Made by a program: the position numbers and the translations under genes. Of a stretch of 64,000 bases of DNA, positions 36,960 through 48,730 are shown in pieces. The notes beneath the pieces were generated by a model, which had not been told where the DNA came from, made no database searches, and saw only the letters and a list, made by a program, of their open reading frames with translations. The stretch is from Anaeramoeba flamelloides (taxonomy: Eukaryota; Metamonada; Anaeramoebidae), in contig JANTQA010000016.1 of the NCBI GenBank assembly GCA_027625915.1, forward strand, positions 4,120,525 to 4,184,524, given 5' to 3'. Position 1 is the first letter of the stretch. Each line of letters starts with the position of its first letter.

Positions 36960-38165
36960 AAATTGAATTTATAAATATTGGATCTCTGGGCGAATTACTC
37001 ATTGTCCCTAAATTAAAATAATCTGAAAAATTGATTTTTTAAGTTTAGAGCTCTTTATCTCCTCTTGTTTAGAAGTTATTCTCAATTTTCGATATTTTTT
37101 CAAAAAAATTTTTTTTTTTGAAATTTAGAATTTTTCATTTTTAAAAAAGGTACCTTTTTACACAAAAATAATTTTTTTTTGGTGTTTTAAAGATCATCTT
37201 ACTAGGGTAATTTTTGATCAAAAATATGATTTTGATGAAAAAATTTGAAAAAATTAAGGTTTAAAAAAATTTTTTTTTTTGAAAATTTTTTTACTACTCT
37301 TTTGATTTTCCCATTTTTGATTGACTCAAATATTATATTTATAATATCTTTTTAACTACAATAGTTATAAATTTTTTAATTTTGAATTTTTTTTTTTAGA
37401 TTAAAAAAAAATTTTTTTTATTTTTTTTTCATTTTTATCCAAGTTATTTATAAAAATACATTAGTTACTGTGAATATTGGTTGATAAAATGAAAGATAAA
37501 AATAATTTGATATAGACAAAAAATTTTTTATTTTGATTTTTTTTGTGAATTTTTTAAATTTAAACTTTATGAGGGTTAGTGGTTTCGAAAATATTTAGTA
37601 TTTAAAATGGGTGTTTTTGACTTTTTTCAAAAATGAAAATTTTAAAAATGTATATAAAAATTTTTTTCAAAATATTTTTTTAATACGAAAACTCTAGTAA
37701 AATTTCATTTTTTTTTAATTTATCAGAAAAAAAATTCACATTACCAATATTTTGAAAAAAAATTATTAGACCTCATCTTATTTTATACAAATATTCATTT
37801 TTTCAAATTTTTAATAGCGTAACCACTAGAAAAATAATAAAAAAAATGTTAAAAAATTAAAAAAAAAAGTTTTTTTTCAAAAAAAAAACTTTAAAATTCA
37901 TTTTAATCTATGGGAGTCACTATATAAAAAATATAAAAACAATCTCAATTTTTCATTTTTTTGGGGGGCTCTTGTATTTTTCGAATTATTACCCAAAATA
38001 GTTTTGAAAAATCACTATTAAAAAATTTGTATATAAAAATCGATTTTGGGCAATATCTCGAAAACTCAACGTCCTAGAGACTTCTAACCACCAAAAATCG
38101 AAATTTAAGACAATTTTGAATTTGTTGAGCAAAAAAAAAATTTTTTGATCCCAGTTTTATATTTA
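36960..38165. repeat. A/T homopolymer-rich low-complexity stretch
   Basis: 1.2 kb of short alternating runs of A and T (for example AAAAAATTTTTTTTTTTTGA) with almost no G or C. No unit length or ORF was seen. It directly precedes the foldback at 38176. Confidence 0.6.
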
Positions 38166-38175
38166 CTCTTGTGTG

Positions 38176-38362
38176 GTAACATTAATGATTAAAATTTTGT
38201 CATGGGTGAGCACAAATTTGGGGTGGAACAAGACGAAATTTTAATCATTAATGTTATCAAAAGAATTGTGTGGTTTTGGGGTGGGCGCGCAAAGCATGTG
38301 CACCCTAAAATCCCAAATTCTTTTGATAACATTAATAATAATAATTTCGTCTTGGTCCACCC
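38176..38362. repeat. Two-hairpin foldback with GC-rich loop
   Basis: AACATTAATGATTAAAATTT is followed about 30 bp later by its complement AAATTTTAATCATTAATGTT. That sequence runs on into ATGTTATCAAAAGAATT, whose complement AATTCTTTTGATAACATTAA closes a second hairpin. The second loop (about 38271-38314) is strikingly GC-rich, with GGGGTGGGCGCGC and GTGCACCCT able to pair. TTTCGTCTTGG at the end repeats part of the first stem. No ORF. Confidence 0.7.
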
Positions 38363-38415
38363 CCTTCTGGTATGAATGATTTGTTTAAGGGTAAATTTAA
38401 GTGTAAATTTTAGTA

Positions 38416-38610
38416 CAGTCAGTTTCACTTTTAAGGCACAAACTTTCAAGGAAATTTAAGGCACAAAAAAATCTCAGATTAAAGCACAAAATTCAGATTC
38501 TAGTAAAAATAAATTGTAAAAAAAAAATTCCAAAATTTGTGCCTTAATTTGAGATTTTTTTGTGCCTTAAATTTCCTTGAAAGTTTGTGCCTTAAAAGTG
38601 AAACTGACTG
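38416..38610. repeat. MITE with CAGTCAGTTTC ends, near-perfect palindrome
   Basis: 195 bp with TA on each side. The two arms, each about 75 bp, are almost exact complements: CAGTCAGTTTCACTTTTAAG outside, with TTAAGGCACAAA motifs inside. TA duplication and CAGT ends are typical of non-autonomous Tc1/mariner-like elements. The high arm identity argues for a recent origin. A decayed relative lies at 31373-31518. Confidence 0.85.
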
Positions 38611-40025
38611 TAATTGTTAATTTTTTATAATTTTGGATTTTATCGATTTTATTTTACATATTTGAACCATCCTAAGTAATAAAAAAGAGGTATAATCCAG
38701 AAATTATCTCTTAATGTAAATATCAATAAAAAATTAAAAAATCAATTTTTTTCAAAAAAAAATTCAAAATTTTATAATTATTGATCGAATTAAACTCAAA
38801 AATAATTATAAAAAAATTAAAAATTTCGCGATCTACTGATTTTTTGAAAAAGATAGAAAAATTTACATATGCCTCCCCCTCTGGCATATATGGACGTTTG
38901 TCACACTCTCATAGTACAAAAATATTAGGATAAAAATTCGAAAATCGGAGATGGTCGATATGTGCGGATAAGGGATATCATGATTTTTTTTCAAACAATT
39001 TTTTTCTCGATTAAAAAAAGAATCTTTTTTCTTTTTGAGAGAAAAAAAAAAATTTTTTTTGTGATCAGAATGAAAACTTTTAAATTTCATTTCAAAGTGA
39101 TTTTGAGATTTTCGAAAAGTTTTGAAAAAAAAAGAATACAAAAAAATCAAAAAAATTATTGAAAATCAAAAATCAAAAATAATGAAAAAAAATGATAAAT
39201 AATTAACTTTAAAATTATTTCTATTGATTGTTAATATCTATTGTTTCTATTTAAGAGTCAAATATCACTTTTCTTGGAATTAAATTGATTTTGAAGGTGT
39301 GCCCCAATTTTTGGAATTGAGTTTAGGTATAGTTTTTTATATTATGTTATTTCAAAAATCGAGTGGTATATTTTTAAAATATATTTTTGTTCACTTTCTT
39401 TATAGTCAATAAAATTTCTTCCCTTCTTTCAAAGAAAAATAATAATTTATTATTAAATAGTTCTGAAATATCTTGGATTTTGAACTTATCCCAAAATGAG
39501 AAAATATGATCCAAAATTTTTAAAAACAATAATTCATTTTAGGAAACAACCTTAAAAAGGAAGTTAGGTTCTCATAGTTATCAGATTATTACTTTTTTTT
39601 CAATTTCAAGATCTAATGTATTTTTTTGGGAATTTGCTATTAAATTTACTAAAAGATTTTTTCTTATATAAATTATTTAAGCAATGATTTTCATCTTGTT
39701 TGTTAAAGATTTTATAACAATTCATCTCATCAACTCAATTTCGTTTTCTCTTTTAGTTAAGTAAAAATTCAAAAAAAGAGATTAGACCTAAAAATACTTA
39801 GGATTATTCTTCAAAAAATTACCAAAGTTTAAAAAAAAAAAATATTCTAAGATCGAAACCCAAACAATATAACATAAAAATTTTTACAAAAAGTTCTAAT
39901 TTTCAAAAAAGTGGAAACCTAAAGTAACCTGTAAAGCCAAAATTCTCTCTATAAAACTAAAAGTACAATAAATTTTTCATTTTTTTCAAAAAAATTTTGG
40001 TGATTCAAATTTACTTATTTTACAA

Positions 40026-41969
40026 ATGGGTATAACACTTGAAAAGGCAATCTTAAAAAAAGATCTGAAATCACTAAGATCAATAGTTCCCAAAAAGGTT
40101 TCACCAAATAAATATGAAACCAACAATTTTTTTGATGAGAAATTGACAAGCAACAAAGTTTATGTGGCAATTGAAGAAGAAACAACTGTTTTCCACCAAG
40201 CAATAAGGTGCTGTGGTGAGAAAATGTTAATTTATTTGTTGCTTGTTGGTGCTGATCCCTATTTACCAGTTATTCGGACAAGCTCGAAAAAGCCAATGAA
40301 CAAAATTGTTGCTCAATTTATCGGGTTATCGATACAGAACATGGACAGTGTAAATAGTGGTAACCACAATCTTGAAGAAGTAGTAATAAAGCCAGTAACA
40401 AAGCAGATTTCCTCGATTGAATATGCAAAAGAGGTGGGTAATAAATCGGCGGTTAGGGTGTTAAGAAACTTCCAATCAAGCCCCAGCAATTTTAAGAAGC
40501 AATATGCGGACCTTTATAAAATACCAAGACAGTTTTTAAAAATCGTGGCTTCAAGGAACAAAGAAAACAAACAAGGTACGGAAAGTGAAAAAGTAAATGA
40601 AAATGAGAGCAAAAACAAAAACAAAAGTGAAATTAGTAGTAAAATTTCTCGAGAAGAACAAGAAAAACAAAGAAGTGGAAGAGAAAACGGAAACAAAAAT
40701 GAAAAAGAAAAAGAAAATAAAAGTGAAGATGAAAACAAAAGTGAAAATGGATCTATTAAAGCAATGGAAAAGAATTATTCGTACCATAGTTTGAACTCGA
40801 ATTCTAATTTTAATGAGAATATGAACCTCAAAAAGACAATAACTACAGCAAAGGAAAGTGTCCCTTCATCAATTAAATCAAAAAATTCAACAAAATCAAA
40901 AAACCCTAATCGAGAATCCCAAACAAGTTTCTCCACAAGGTCAATAAAATCAGAAAAGAATTTGAAACATACAAATTACCACCATCATGATCATAATGAT
41001 GATAATGATATTGATGGACAATATCAACTTAATTTGTCTTCAATCTTTGAAATCCATGAAAAAATGGACCCACAACAATACCTTACAAAAAATAATATCC
41101 ATGATGTATATAAATTAATCCAAGTAATTAAAAGGGTATATTTTTCTGACAAAGGTAATGAAAATAGCAATAAAACTGGAGATGAGAATGAGAATGAGAA
41201 TAAAAAAGGAAATGGAAAATTCAAGACTTTTGATCCAATTTCAGAAAGACAGAAACAATTACAAATAGATCCAGAGATCATTATTGGATTACACAAATTA
41301 AGAATTATGAACAAATATTTAATATCCATTCAAAAAGAAACAGAAAAAGAAATAAAAACAGAAACAGAAACAGAAACAGAAAGCAATGTGGAAAAAGACT
41401 CAGAATTAGAAATTCCAAATGACATCCTAAATTATTCGGAAAATATTAAAAAATTAATCAGCGAATTAAATGAAAAAATTCAAAAGGATTTGGAAATAAA
41501 TGAATTTTTTAAAAAAATACCCATAATTCTTGCCAATATAGTCAAAATGCCATTCAAATATAATTACAATAACCCAAATGATATTTATATTGGTTTTTTT
41601 AACAAGCACCATAAAAAAGTGTGCATAGTGGAAAAATCAAGAAAAAAATTTTCCAAATTATGCCAAGATCTTAGCGACTCAATAATATATGGGGATGAAG
41701 AACAGACAAAATCGTCAATTTCACTTGTTAATAAAGAAAATAAAAATTTAAAAAAATTAATAAGAGAAGAAAAAGAATATAAATTAATTACAGAAAATAT
41801 CTCTCTTTTGATTGATTGTTGTTCAAAAATAAAAAACAAACAAAGCAAAATAAAACAAATTCAATTAGAAATTGAGAAAATTTCATCAAAATTGCCCACA
41901 TTTAACAAAAACCGCAAAAATTCGATTCCAGTTGTTTTTGTTAACGTAAGTCTAAGCGATGAAGATTAA
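40026..41969 (+). CDS. Ankyrin-like N-terminal protein with charged low-complexity middle, function unknown
   Basis: Single exon, 647 residues. The N-terminal ~170 residues resemble degenerate ankyrin repeats: TVFHQAIRCCGEKMLIYLLLVGADPYLP has the helix-turn-helix pattern ending in GADP, and ISSIEYAKEVGNKSAVRVL fits a second unit. Residues ~175-340 are Lys/Glu/Asn/Ser-rich linker with a short His/Asp patch (HHHDHNDDND). Residues ~340-420 and ~470-647 are predicted helical with a C-terminal coiled-coil-like stretch (KIKQIQLEIEKISSKL). No catalytic domain is recognised. Ankyrin repeats usually mediate protein binding, so a scaffold or adaptor role is a guess. The start is the first ATG after an A/T-rich leader. 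It is divergent from the nucleoporin gene 5.7 kb away. Confidence 0.8.
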   Translation: MGITLEKAILKKDLKSLRSIVPKKVSPNKYETNNFFDEKLTSNKVYVAIEEETTVFHQAIRCCGEKMLIYLLLVGADPYLPVIRTSSKKPMNKIVAQFIGLSIQNMDSVNSGNHNLEEVVIKPVTKQISSIEYAKEVGNKSAVRVLRNFQSSPSNFKKQYADLYKIPRQFLKIVASRNKENKQGTESEKVNENESKNKNKSEISSKISREEQEKQRSGRENGNKNEKEKENKSEDENKSENGSIKAMEKNYSYHSLNSNSNFNENMNLKKTITTAKESVPSSIKSKNSTKSKNPNRESQTSFSTRSIKSEKNLKHTNYHHHDHNDDNDIDGQYQLNLSSIFEIHEKMDPQQYLTKNNIHDVYKLIQVIKRVYFSDKGNENSNKTGDENENENKKGNGKFKTFDPISERQKQLQIDPEIIIGLHKLRIMNKYLISIQKETEKEIKTETETETESNVEKDSELEIPNDILNYSENIKKLISELNEKIQKDLEINEFFKKIPIILANIVKMPFKYNYNNPNDIYIGFFNKHHKKVCIVEKSRKKFSKLCQDLSDSIIYGDEEQTKSSISLVNKENKNLKKLIREEKEYKLITENISLLIDCCSKIKNKQSKIKQIQLEIEKISSKLPTFNKNRKNSIPVVFVNVSLSDED

Positions 41970-42464
41970 GATGATAATAAAATCAATTATATTGATTTTT
42001 ATTTTTATTTTTAATCGACCGAGTAGTTGAATTTTAAGTAAAGACTTCAAGCAAAAATAAAAATTCTTTTTTTTTTTAAAAAAAAATAATATTAATTAAT
42101 TAAAATTTAATTATATAGAAAGTAATATATATATATATATATACATTATTATTAATTTTTTTTTAAATTTTGTAATAATAAAATTCTTATAAATAATATT
42201 TCTTTTATATTTATCTTTTCAATATTTTTCCTGTATTTTTAAGATCTTTTTTATTCTTAATATTTTTAAGTTAAAAATGATTATTTATTCAATATATATA
42301 TAAAATTAACCTTAAAAGCAATTACAGATGTTTGGAAAGAATAAGTTTAGAAATAAAAAAGTTGAAAAATATGGATTTTTTTATCAAATATAGGGATTAA
42401 TTTAAGAAAAAAAACAACATATGATAAAAATGGAATCATAACAATATTAAATCATATGAATAAC

Positions 42465-43690
42465 AAAAGATAATAGAGTTTTTGATGATATCTATCCTTC
42501 AGTTACTGATAAAGTTAAATAAATCCGGATATTCTTTAAAATCCTGATAAAAATATAACAAATTACAATATTCTATAAAATCGTAATAATTATTTAAAAA
42601 TCATAATAAATGCCAAAATATCGCGATATAATAGTTGATGGGTTTTTGGGTTAACCCAAAAATATTTTTACAAAGAATAATTATTTTGATCAAAAAATTG
42701 AATAAGTGCTAAAAAGTTATTCTTTTAAAAAACAACAAAAAAGATAATTGATTCAATCAAGGATCAGATCAAAGAATTGTATTTTCTTTTAATTCGGTTG
42801 GCAAATAGATTAATTGAATCGTTTATATGAATTACAATAATCAATAAAGATTAATAAATATATTTCATTCTATCTTTTTTTTGGTAAATTGTGTTGAATA
42901 TGAGAGTTTCTAAAACAACCAAACCTTAATAAGTTCTTTAAAGAATGTTTTCTTGGGCTAAAATATTTCCAATATTCTATAGAAGCTGAAAGGGGTTGTA
43001 TAACTCTTCAAAAGCTTTCATAACAACCTTGTCATCTTATCACCAATTATTATGATTTTTTGTACAATTGTACATCTTTTTTCTTATTCTTATTTTCCTC
43101 ATATCTTTGCATTGGGCAGAAAATACAATTAGAGCTTAAAGGTTTTTGTTTATTATTCATGAATAATAATAAAAATTACTCTTTATTCTTTTTGATTATT
43201 TAAATTGTAAAGATAATAACTTCATTTCAAACAAACCAAATATATATTATTTTCGATTATATTTTTTAAACAGATAATTAAATCAAGTTTGTTCATAACA
43301 TTTGTTTGAGATTTTAAAAATGTTATTAAAAAAAAAAATAAAAAGAAAAAAATTTTTTCCCTATTCTACAAAAAAAAACAGTCTCATATCTTTTATAAAA
43401 ATTTCCTGTATTTAAAAACTTTCAAACCGTTGAAGATAATTCACAACCCCTGTAAACACTTTTTAAAATTTGAAAGGTGGAAAGGTCTTGTCGAAGTCTA
43501 AAGAATTTTAAAAAGTCAAGATATTTTTTTGAAGGTGATTTCAAAAAAATACTTTTTCATTTTTTCACACTAATTATTATATTGTGTAAATGTTGATTTT
43601 TACCGATAAAGCAGGAATAATCATGATTTTTTCAATACTATCATGAATGTATTGTTAATATCGTGAAAAAAGGCGATTTCCAAATTAGCA
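42465..43690 (+). repeat. Dispersed element E, copy 2
   Basis: Ordered matches to 25155-26240 include TTGATGATATCT near the left end, AAATAGTTGATG, ATTGAATCAATC, TTCGGTTGGCAA, AAGAATGTTTTCTT...GGGCTAAA and CGATAAAGCAGGAATAATCA near the right. Small indels are common, so the two copies are well diverged. Confidence 0.6.
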
Positions 43691-45282
43691 GGGTAAATTT
43701 ATTTGTTAATATATTTATTAAACAAAATCGTCAAAAAAGTATTTCGATATACAAAATAATTAACTACCATTTATAGATTCTTGGTATTAATTCAATTTGT
43801 TTATTATGAGTGTATTAAATAGATAAAAAGATATTATATTTTTTCATCTCGATTGTATCATATATTTTTTGGTATGAAAATAGGTGTATATTATTTTTTT
43901 TTTTTTTGATTGAAAAAATCATTTTCATAACTTTTTTAATTCCAAAGAAATTTTATTTAGAATTTTAAACATATAAATTGTATTTGATTAGGTAAAAAAT
44001 GATTTTTAGCCTTTCTTCTTTCTGTTTTTTTATTGAAATTGAACCGTACATTGTTTTCTCTAAAAAAAGGTACAATTTTCAAAATTCATTTTTTGGTAAA
44101 TATTTTAACGAACATATTTAGAAATAAATACGTATGTTATTGATTCAATCGGTATTAATATTAAACTTAATTTAGTATTGTCAATTAACAAATATTCCAT
44201 TAAAAAAAAAAAAAAATTGTTGAAATATCAAAAAGAATGCCAACTTTATCTCAAATACCTTATATGTGATCACCAAAAGATCTAATATCATTTTGATGAG
44301 TACATTAAAAATTATTTATTATTTTTTAGATTTTTTCAAATTGAAAAGAAGTAAAAAACCATTATTTTAAAATATTTTTTTTCTATCCTTAGAAAACAAC
44401 TTTTCTTTCAAATACGAATGAAAATAGATTGGAATTTTCTATTTGTTTGAATTCAAAGCAACAAGATTTAAAGTAATCAAATTAAAATTTGAATTTATTA
44501 TTCTTAATGTATAAATATCATCAAATCTCTTTTGTTTAAAAAAATTAAAATAATAAGAATAAATTATTAAAATAAAATTGAAAAATATAACATTTAAATT
44601 TGTAATATTATATAGAAATTCAGCCACACAAAACCACCACTCTTTGAGTTACGAAATATCAATTATAAATATCAGATTCTATAGTCTTTATTGTTTATTG
44701 ATAATCATTTGACTTTCCCAATTAATTAAGGAAGAGTGGTGATGAACAACTCTGGGACTTTTAAACTTTTAGAAATAAAAAGAAAATTTTCATTTTTATT
44801 TTTTTTTCTTAACTTTAAAAATAAAATATATATTTAATCAGGAATTAATAAAAAATCAACAAAATAATTATTTTATAATATTATTTTCAATTATTGTTAG
44901 CCTAGTATCAGTTTATATATAGATAAGTTTTGTATCTACTGAAAAATTATAGTTTAATTTTTTTTTTTTTTTTAAAATACTTTTTTAAAAAATGTATATG
45001 TAATATTTAAACAAAAATAAAAATAATACTATGAAGTAGTAAAATCATCTTAGATATAAAATATCCTATTAGGATTCATAATACAATATGTGTATTTTTT
45101 CATTATTTATGAGGTCAACCAGAAATTTCACAATTATTAGTTTTACATTTTTTTTTGTAAGGAATGATTGGTTTTTTGGATTTTGTGTTACTTTTAAATG
45201 AAAAATAACAGGAATGTTCTGTTTATTCTTTTTTTCTGATAAAAAAAAAAAGGAAAACAAATAAAATTCACTTATTTAAATC

Positions 45283-45630
45283 TTCTTGTTCCGATAAAAC
45301 ATCTAAACTATTACCCAATAGTTTACCTAGGTTAAAATCAATTTTGGAGATTTACCCCATTATTTTTGAAGTCGAATTCAAATTCTGAATTCCATTTGTT
45401 TCTATTTATATTTTTTGTAATTGTCTCGTTTTTTTGAAATTTTTTGATGATTTTAATATAGATTTTTTTTCAATTAACTTGATTTTTTAAGATAAATTTT
45501 CTTATTTGATCCTTTATTTTTTGAATTTATTTTTGAATAATAGAAATTTAAGAAATCAATTAGATATTTAAATGTGTTTATTTTTGGTGTCTTTTATCTG
45601 TTAATGCATAGGACTTCCATAACAAAAAAA
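45283..45630. repeat. Dispersed repeat R, copy 2
   Basis: Partner of 14574-14890. The shared order is TTGTTCC, CCAATAGT, TACCTA, AAAATCAATTTTGG, then GATAAATTTTCTTATTTGATC and TAATAGAAATTTAAG. It lies about 140 bp upstream of a foldback copy. In the 14 kb region the foldback also sits close by, but on the other side. Confidence 0.55.
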
Positions 45631-45766
45631 CACACTTTTTATTTTAAAGCACAGATTAACTTTTTCTGGGTATATTATTTTGAAAGGGGTAGGTTTTGAA
45701 TAATTCAGCATGATATTTCCTTTTGTTTTTTGTCGGTTTCTTTGATCGGTTGATGTATAGGTATGA

Positions 45767-45946
45767 TACTGGACTTTGAATTCTAAATAGAAAAAATTTT
45801 CACTTCATTTTCAGTTTTTTCTTTTTCAGATAGAGATCAAAACTACAAATTACAACTTAATTTTTGAAAACTCTATTTCAGCAAAGAACAATATGGAATA
45901 AGGAAGTGAAAATTTTTTACCATTTATAATTCAAATACCAGAAATA
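45767..45946. repeat. Foldback element, copy B (uninterrupted)
   Basis: The same ends (TACTGGACTTTGAATTCTAA...) and inner arm AAAATTTTCACTTCATTTTC occur as in 13811-14464. The right arm reads continuously through CATTTATAATTCAAATACC, making this the empty counterpart of the filled site at 13969-14447. Confidence 0.75.
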
Positions 45947-47298
45947 AAATGTTCAAAAGTTACAGAAAATTGATAGCGAAGGGAATTGTCCACTTTATTT
46001 AAGATTTCGAAACTCCCTTAAAAATAAATTTTTAAAAAGTGAGAAAACCCATTAAAGTTTTTTTTTTTATTTTTTTTTGTTTAGAAGGTAGGAAAATTAA
46101 TTTTCATTAAAACCCTATTTCTCAAAAGCTTTGTTTAGAAATTTTAAGAAAGAATTAGAATATTCTAGAACTTTTATAGTGACAAGAGATTTGTGAATCT
46201 ATATTATCAATATTACTGCTATTTAAAAATCAAATGAGAAATAATTTCAACTGATTGTTTTATTTTTCCAATTTCGTTTTATTTAGGGTTCTTAGTTTGC
46301 CCAATAAATCTCAGAAAAAAGAACTAAACAGGTAAAATGGTATCCCATATTACAATCTATTTGTTTGCAAGTTTCTTTGTTTCAATAGAATAAGGGAATT
46401 GAAAATGAAATAAAAATTTTTTCCTATTTATTCTTTCAAGACTTTTACTTCAGACGTAATTCTTTTATTCAATTTTAATTCAAATTAAATTGGATCCAAA
46501 TATTTTAATTTTCTTTTTAAAAAGGGTAGTCTAAAAAAATGAAAATCTTTGGCTTTAAGAATTTCTAAAGTTGAAATATTTTTTTATATTAATAACAAGA
46601 ATTTGTTTTTGATTTATTGGTAGCATCAACTAAAAAATGATAGTTTGATTTTAATACAACCTTTATATAGTTTCTTCCACATAAGTTGATTCAAAAACAC
46701 TGATTATTTGAGGGTGTGTTTAGAAATTTTAAAATTATTTTAAGAAAATGTGTGCAGAAATAAGTAATTTTTCAAGTTCTTTTTGCCCCTAAAAAATCAT
46801 TTTATTTTAATGGAAAACAATGTTCTAAACACTGCCACTCTTTCTCAAAAATTGATCGAATTATTATCTTTAGATTTGAAGGCAAAAATTATAAGAATAA
46901 ATAATTTGTAACTCCATTTGGAATTGAATGAGATTCTTTTTTATGATTACCACGATTTGTTTTAAATGGTACAAAAAATATAATAAAGTCCACAAATAAA
47001 AGAATGAGAGAATTGGTACACCAAAAAGATTTGCTCAAAATGTTATCTCGTGGTGATCAGAAAACGGTTTTTTTGTATTGACGGATCTTTTGAAAGTCAA
47101 CAGTTAAAGATAAATTGTCAACTTTTTTCAAAAAAGTTGAAAATAAAATACAAAGACCATTCGAAAGAAAGCATTGGGTTGTTCTTTGAGTAGTGTTTAT
47201 TTATTTTTTGAAAAATGAACAGAAACTATTAGAAATAATTTTTAAAAATCAAAAATTATTTTTTTAACTTTACTTGTTTCCAAAAAATTTACTTTTTA

Positions 47299-48378
47299 AT
47301 GGAAAGTTCCGATCCTCAATCTGACAGCTCTTTCAGTGAGCAACTGTATAACAATTATTCAAACAACAACTTAACTGATGATGAAAATAATCTATTTTCT
47401 GATAGCGAATTAAACATTTTAAATCTCTCAAGTCTCTCTTCTGATTCAGAATTGTCCATTTCCGATTCTTTTGATTCTAACTTTGAGAGTTTTTTAAAGC
47501 AAGATCAATTGATTAAGGATAACCACGAAAAAGAAAAACAAAAGGAAAAAGAAAAAGCAAAAAACGATAACTTTTTAAAACAAAATGAAGAATTTCTTGA
47601 TTCCTTGCTCTTTGAGTTAGATCACAAGAATGAAAACAAAGCAAATTATGAAAAATCAGGTACAAGGAATTACGGACAAAATATAAATTTAAATGACAGT
47701 TTCCAAAGCAATCATCCTCCTGTAATTCAAAATGATCTGGTGAAAAGGAAAAAAAAAATTATAACTTCCCAGTCTCAGTGTCACCAAAAATCGCCACTTA
47801 ACTGCCAATCGGAGATGAATTCTTTCAATTTTCCAATTTCGAAGAAGAAGAAAGAATTAAGAAACAAACTCTTTTTATGGCTTAAAATGGAAGAACAAAA
47901 AGAAAAACAAAAAGAAAAGCAAAAAAAGGAACTAGAACAAAAGCAGAAGCAAACACAGACACATACACAGACACAGACACAGACACAAGAATCAAATGGT
48001 CAGATTGATTTACCTAAATTAGAAGACTTTTTGGGTCTTATTCTCCAAATTGAAAAGCACCAATCACAAGATGCTTTTCAAAGTTTGACCAACAAAAAAC
48101 CAAATTCGTCTCCAATTCACCCCCAAAAAAAACGATCTAAAAGATCTAAAATAGACTCAATTCAAAACACCAAATCTAAGAAAGAGTACAAACACGAGAG
48201 GTCTGTTTTAAAAGAAAAAAAAAATAAAATGAAAAAGATTACTTCTCATAAAAAGAAGAAAAAAGAACAAAAGCAAACCAAGGCAAAAAACCACAATAAA
48301 AAAATCAGAAATTCAAAAAAAATTAGTTTTTTGAAACAACACATCCCGGACTTTTTTAATTTAATCTTTAGAAAATGA
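47299..48378 (+). CDS. Hypothetical acidic-to-basic low-complexity protein
   Basis: Single exon, 359 residues, unrecognised. Residues 1-70 are Ser/Asp/Asn-rich and acidic (MESSDPQSDSSFSEQLY, SDSELSISDSFDSN). The middle has a possible globular stretch (KKKELRNKLFLWLKMEEQ). A Lys/Gln run and a (TQ)n tract come from a CACAGA repeat at about 47950-47985. A short conserved-looking segment (LPKLEDFLGLILQIEKHQ) follows. The C-terminal ~90 residues are very Lys-rich (PQKKRSKRSK, HKKKKKEQ), like a nuclear or nucleolar localisation region, ending with IPDFFNLIFRK. A nuclear location is inference from composition. The stop is TGA followed at once by TAA. The frame is clean and the composition matches other genes here, so I take it as real. 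Confidence 0.7.
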   Translation: MESSDPQSDSSFSEQLYNNYSNNNLTDDENNLFSDSELNILNLSSLSSDSELSISDSFDSNFESFLKQDQLIKDNHEKEKQKEKEKAKNDNFLKQNEEFLDSLLFELDHKNENKANYEKSGTRNYGQNINLNDSFQSNHPPVIQNDLVKRKKKIITSQSQCHQKSPLNCQSEMNSFNFPISKKKKELRNKLFLWLKMEEQKEKQKEKQKKELEQKQKQTQTHTQTQTQTQESNGQIDLPKLEDFLGLILQIEKHQSQDAFQSLTNKKPNSSPIHPQKKRSKRSKIDSIQNTKSKKEYKHERSVLKEKKNKMKKITSHKKKKKEQKQTKAKNHNKKIRNSKKISFLKQHIPDFFNLIFRK

Positions 48379-48730
48379 TAACCCATGGGGTTATTTCAAC
48401 AAACCTCGTAAATGTAAAAAGTTTAGAAAATATAGAAATGTTTATTGCTAATAAATTCTCAAATCTATTTTTTTTTGTTTTTTAATTGTGTTTTTCTTAT
48501 TTAGCCCACAATATAACCATTTAATATTAAAATTTCCATTTTCAATGAAAAAAAAAAAAAAAAACATCAAAGAGAATAATACTCCGTTCCACTATAAAAT
48601 TAAAATAGATATAATTACTACAGTTCTCTTCAATTTCAGCCAATTTCCAATCGAGGCTATTCTCTAAACCCACTTGGCTGTATAAATCACTCAGATTATT
48701 ATTTTAAAAATCAAAGGAATATAAACTCCA

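Larger units (their letters stand above)
34314..40025. other. Divergent intergenic region, no gene seen, repeat-rich
   Basis: 5.7 kb lie between the divergent nucleoporin and ankyrin-like genes. It holds hairpin-array copy A2 (about 35605-36900), an A/T homopolymer stretch (36960-38165), a GC-looped foldback (38176-38362) and a near-perfect MITE (38416-38610). Sequence near 34720 and 35038 has related ATCAAATTTTGATATTGA-like palindromes. Both promoters must lie at its outer edges. Confidence 0.6.
41970..47298. other. Intergenic region, no gene seen, repeat-bearing
   Basis: 5.3 kb lie between two plus-strand genes. It contains TA repeats (42126-42143), dispersed element E copy 2 (42465-43690), dispersed repeat R copy 2 (45283-45630) and the uninterrupted foldback copy (45767-45946), with another partial arm near 46380-46440. 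No credible coding frame was found. Confidence 0.6.
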
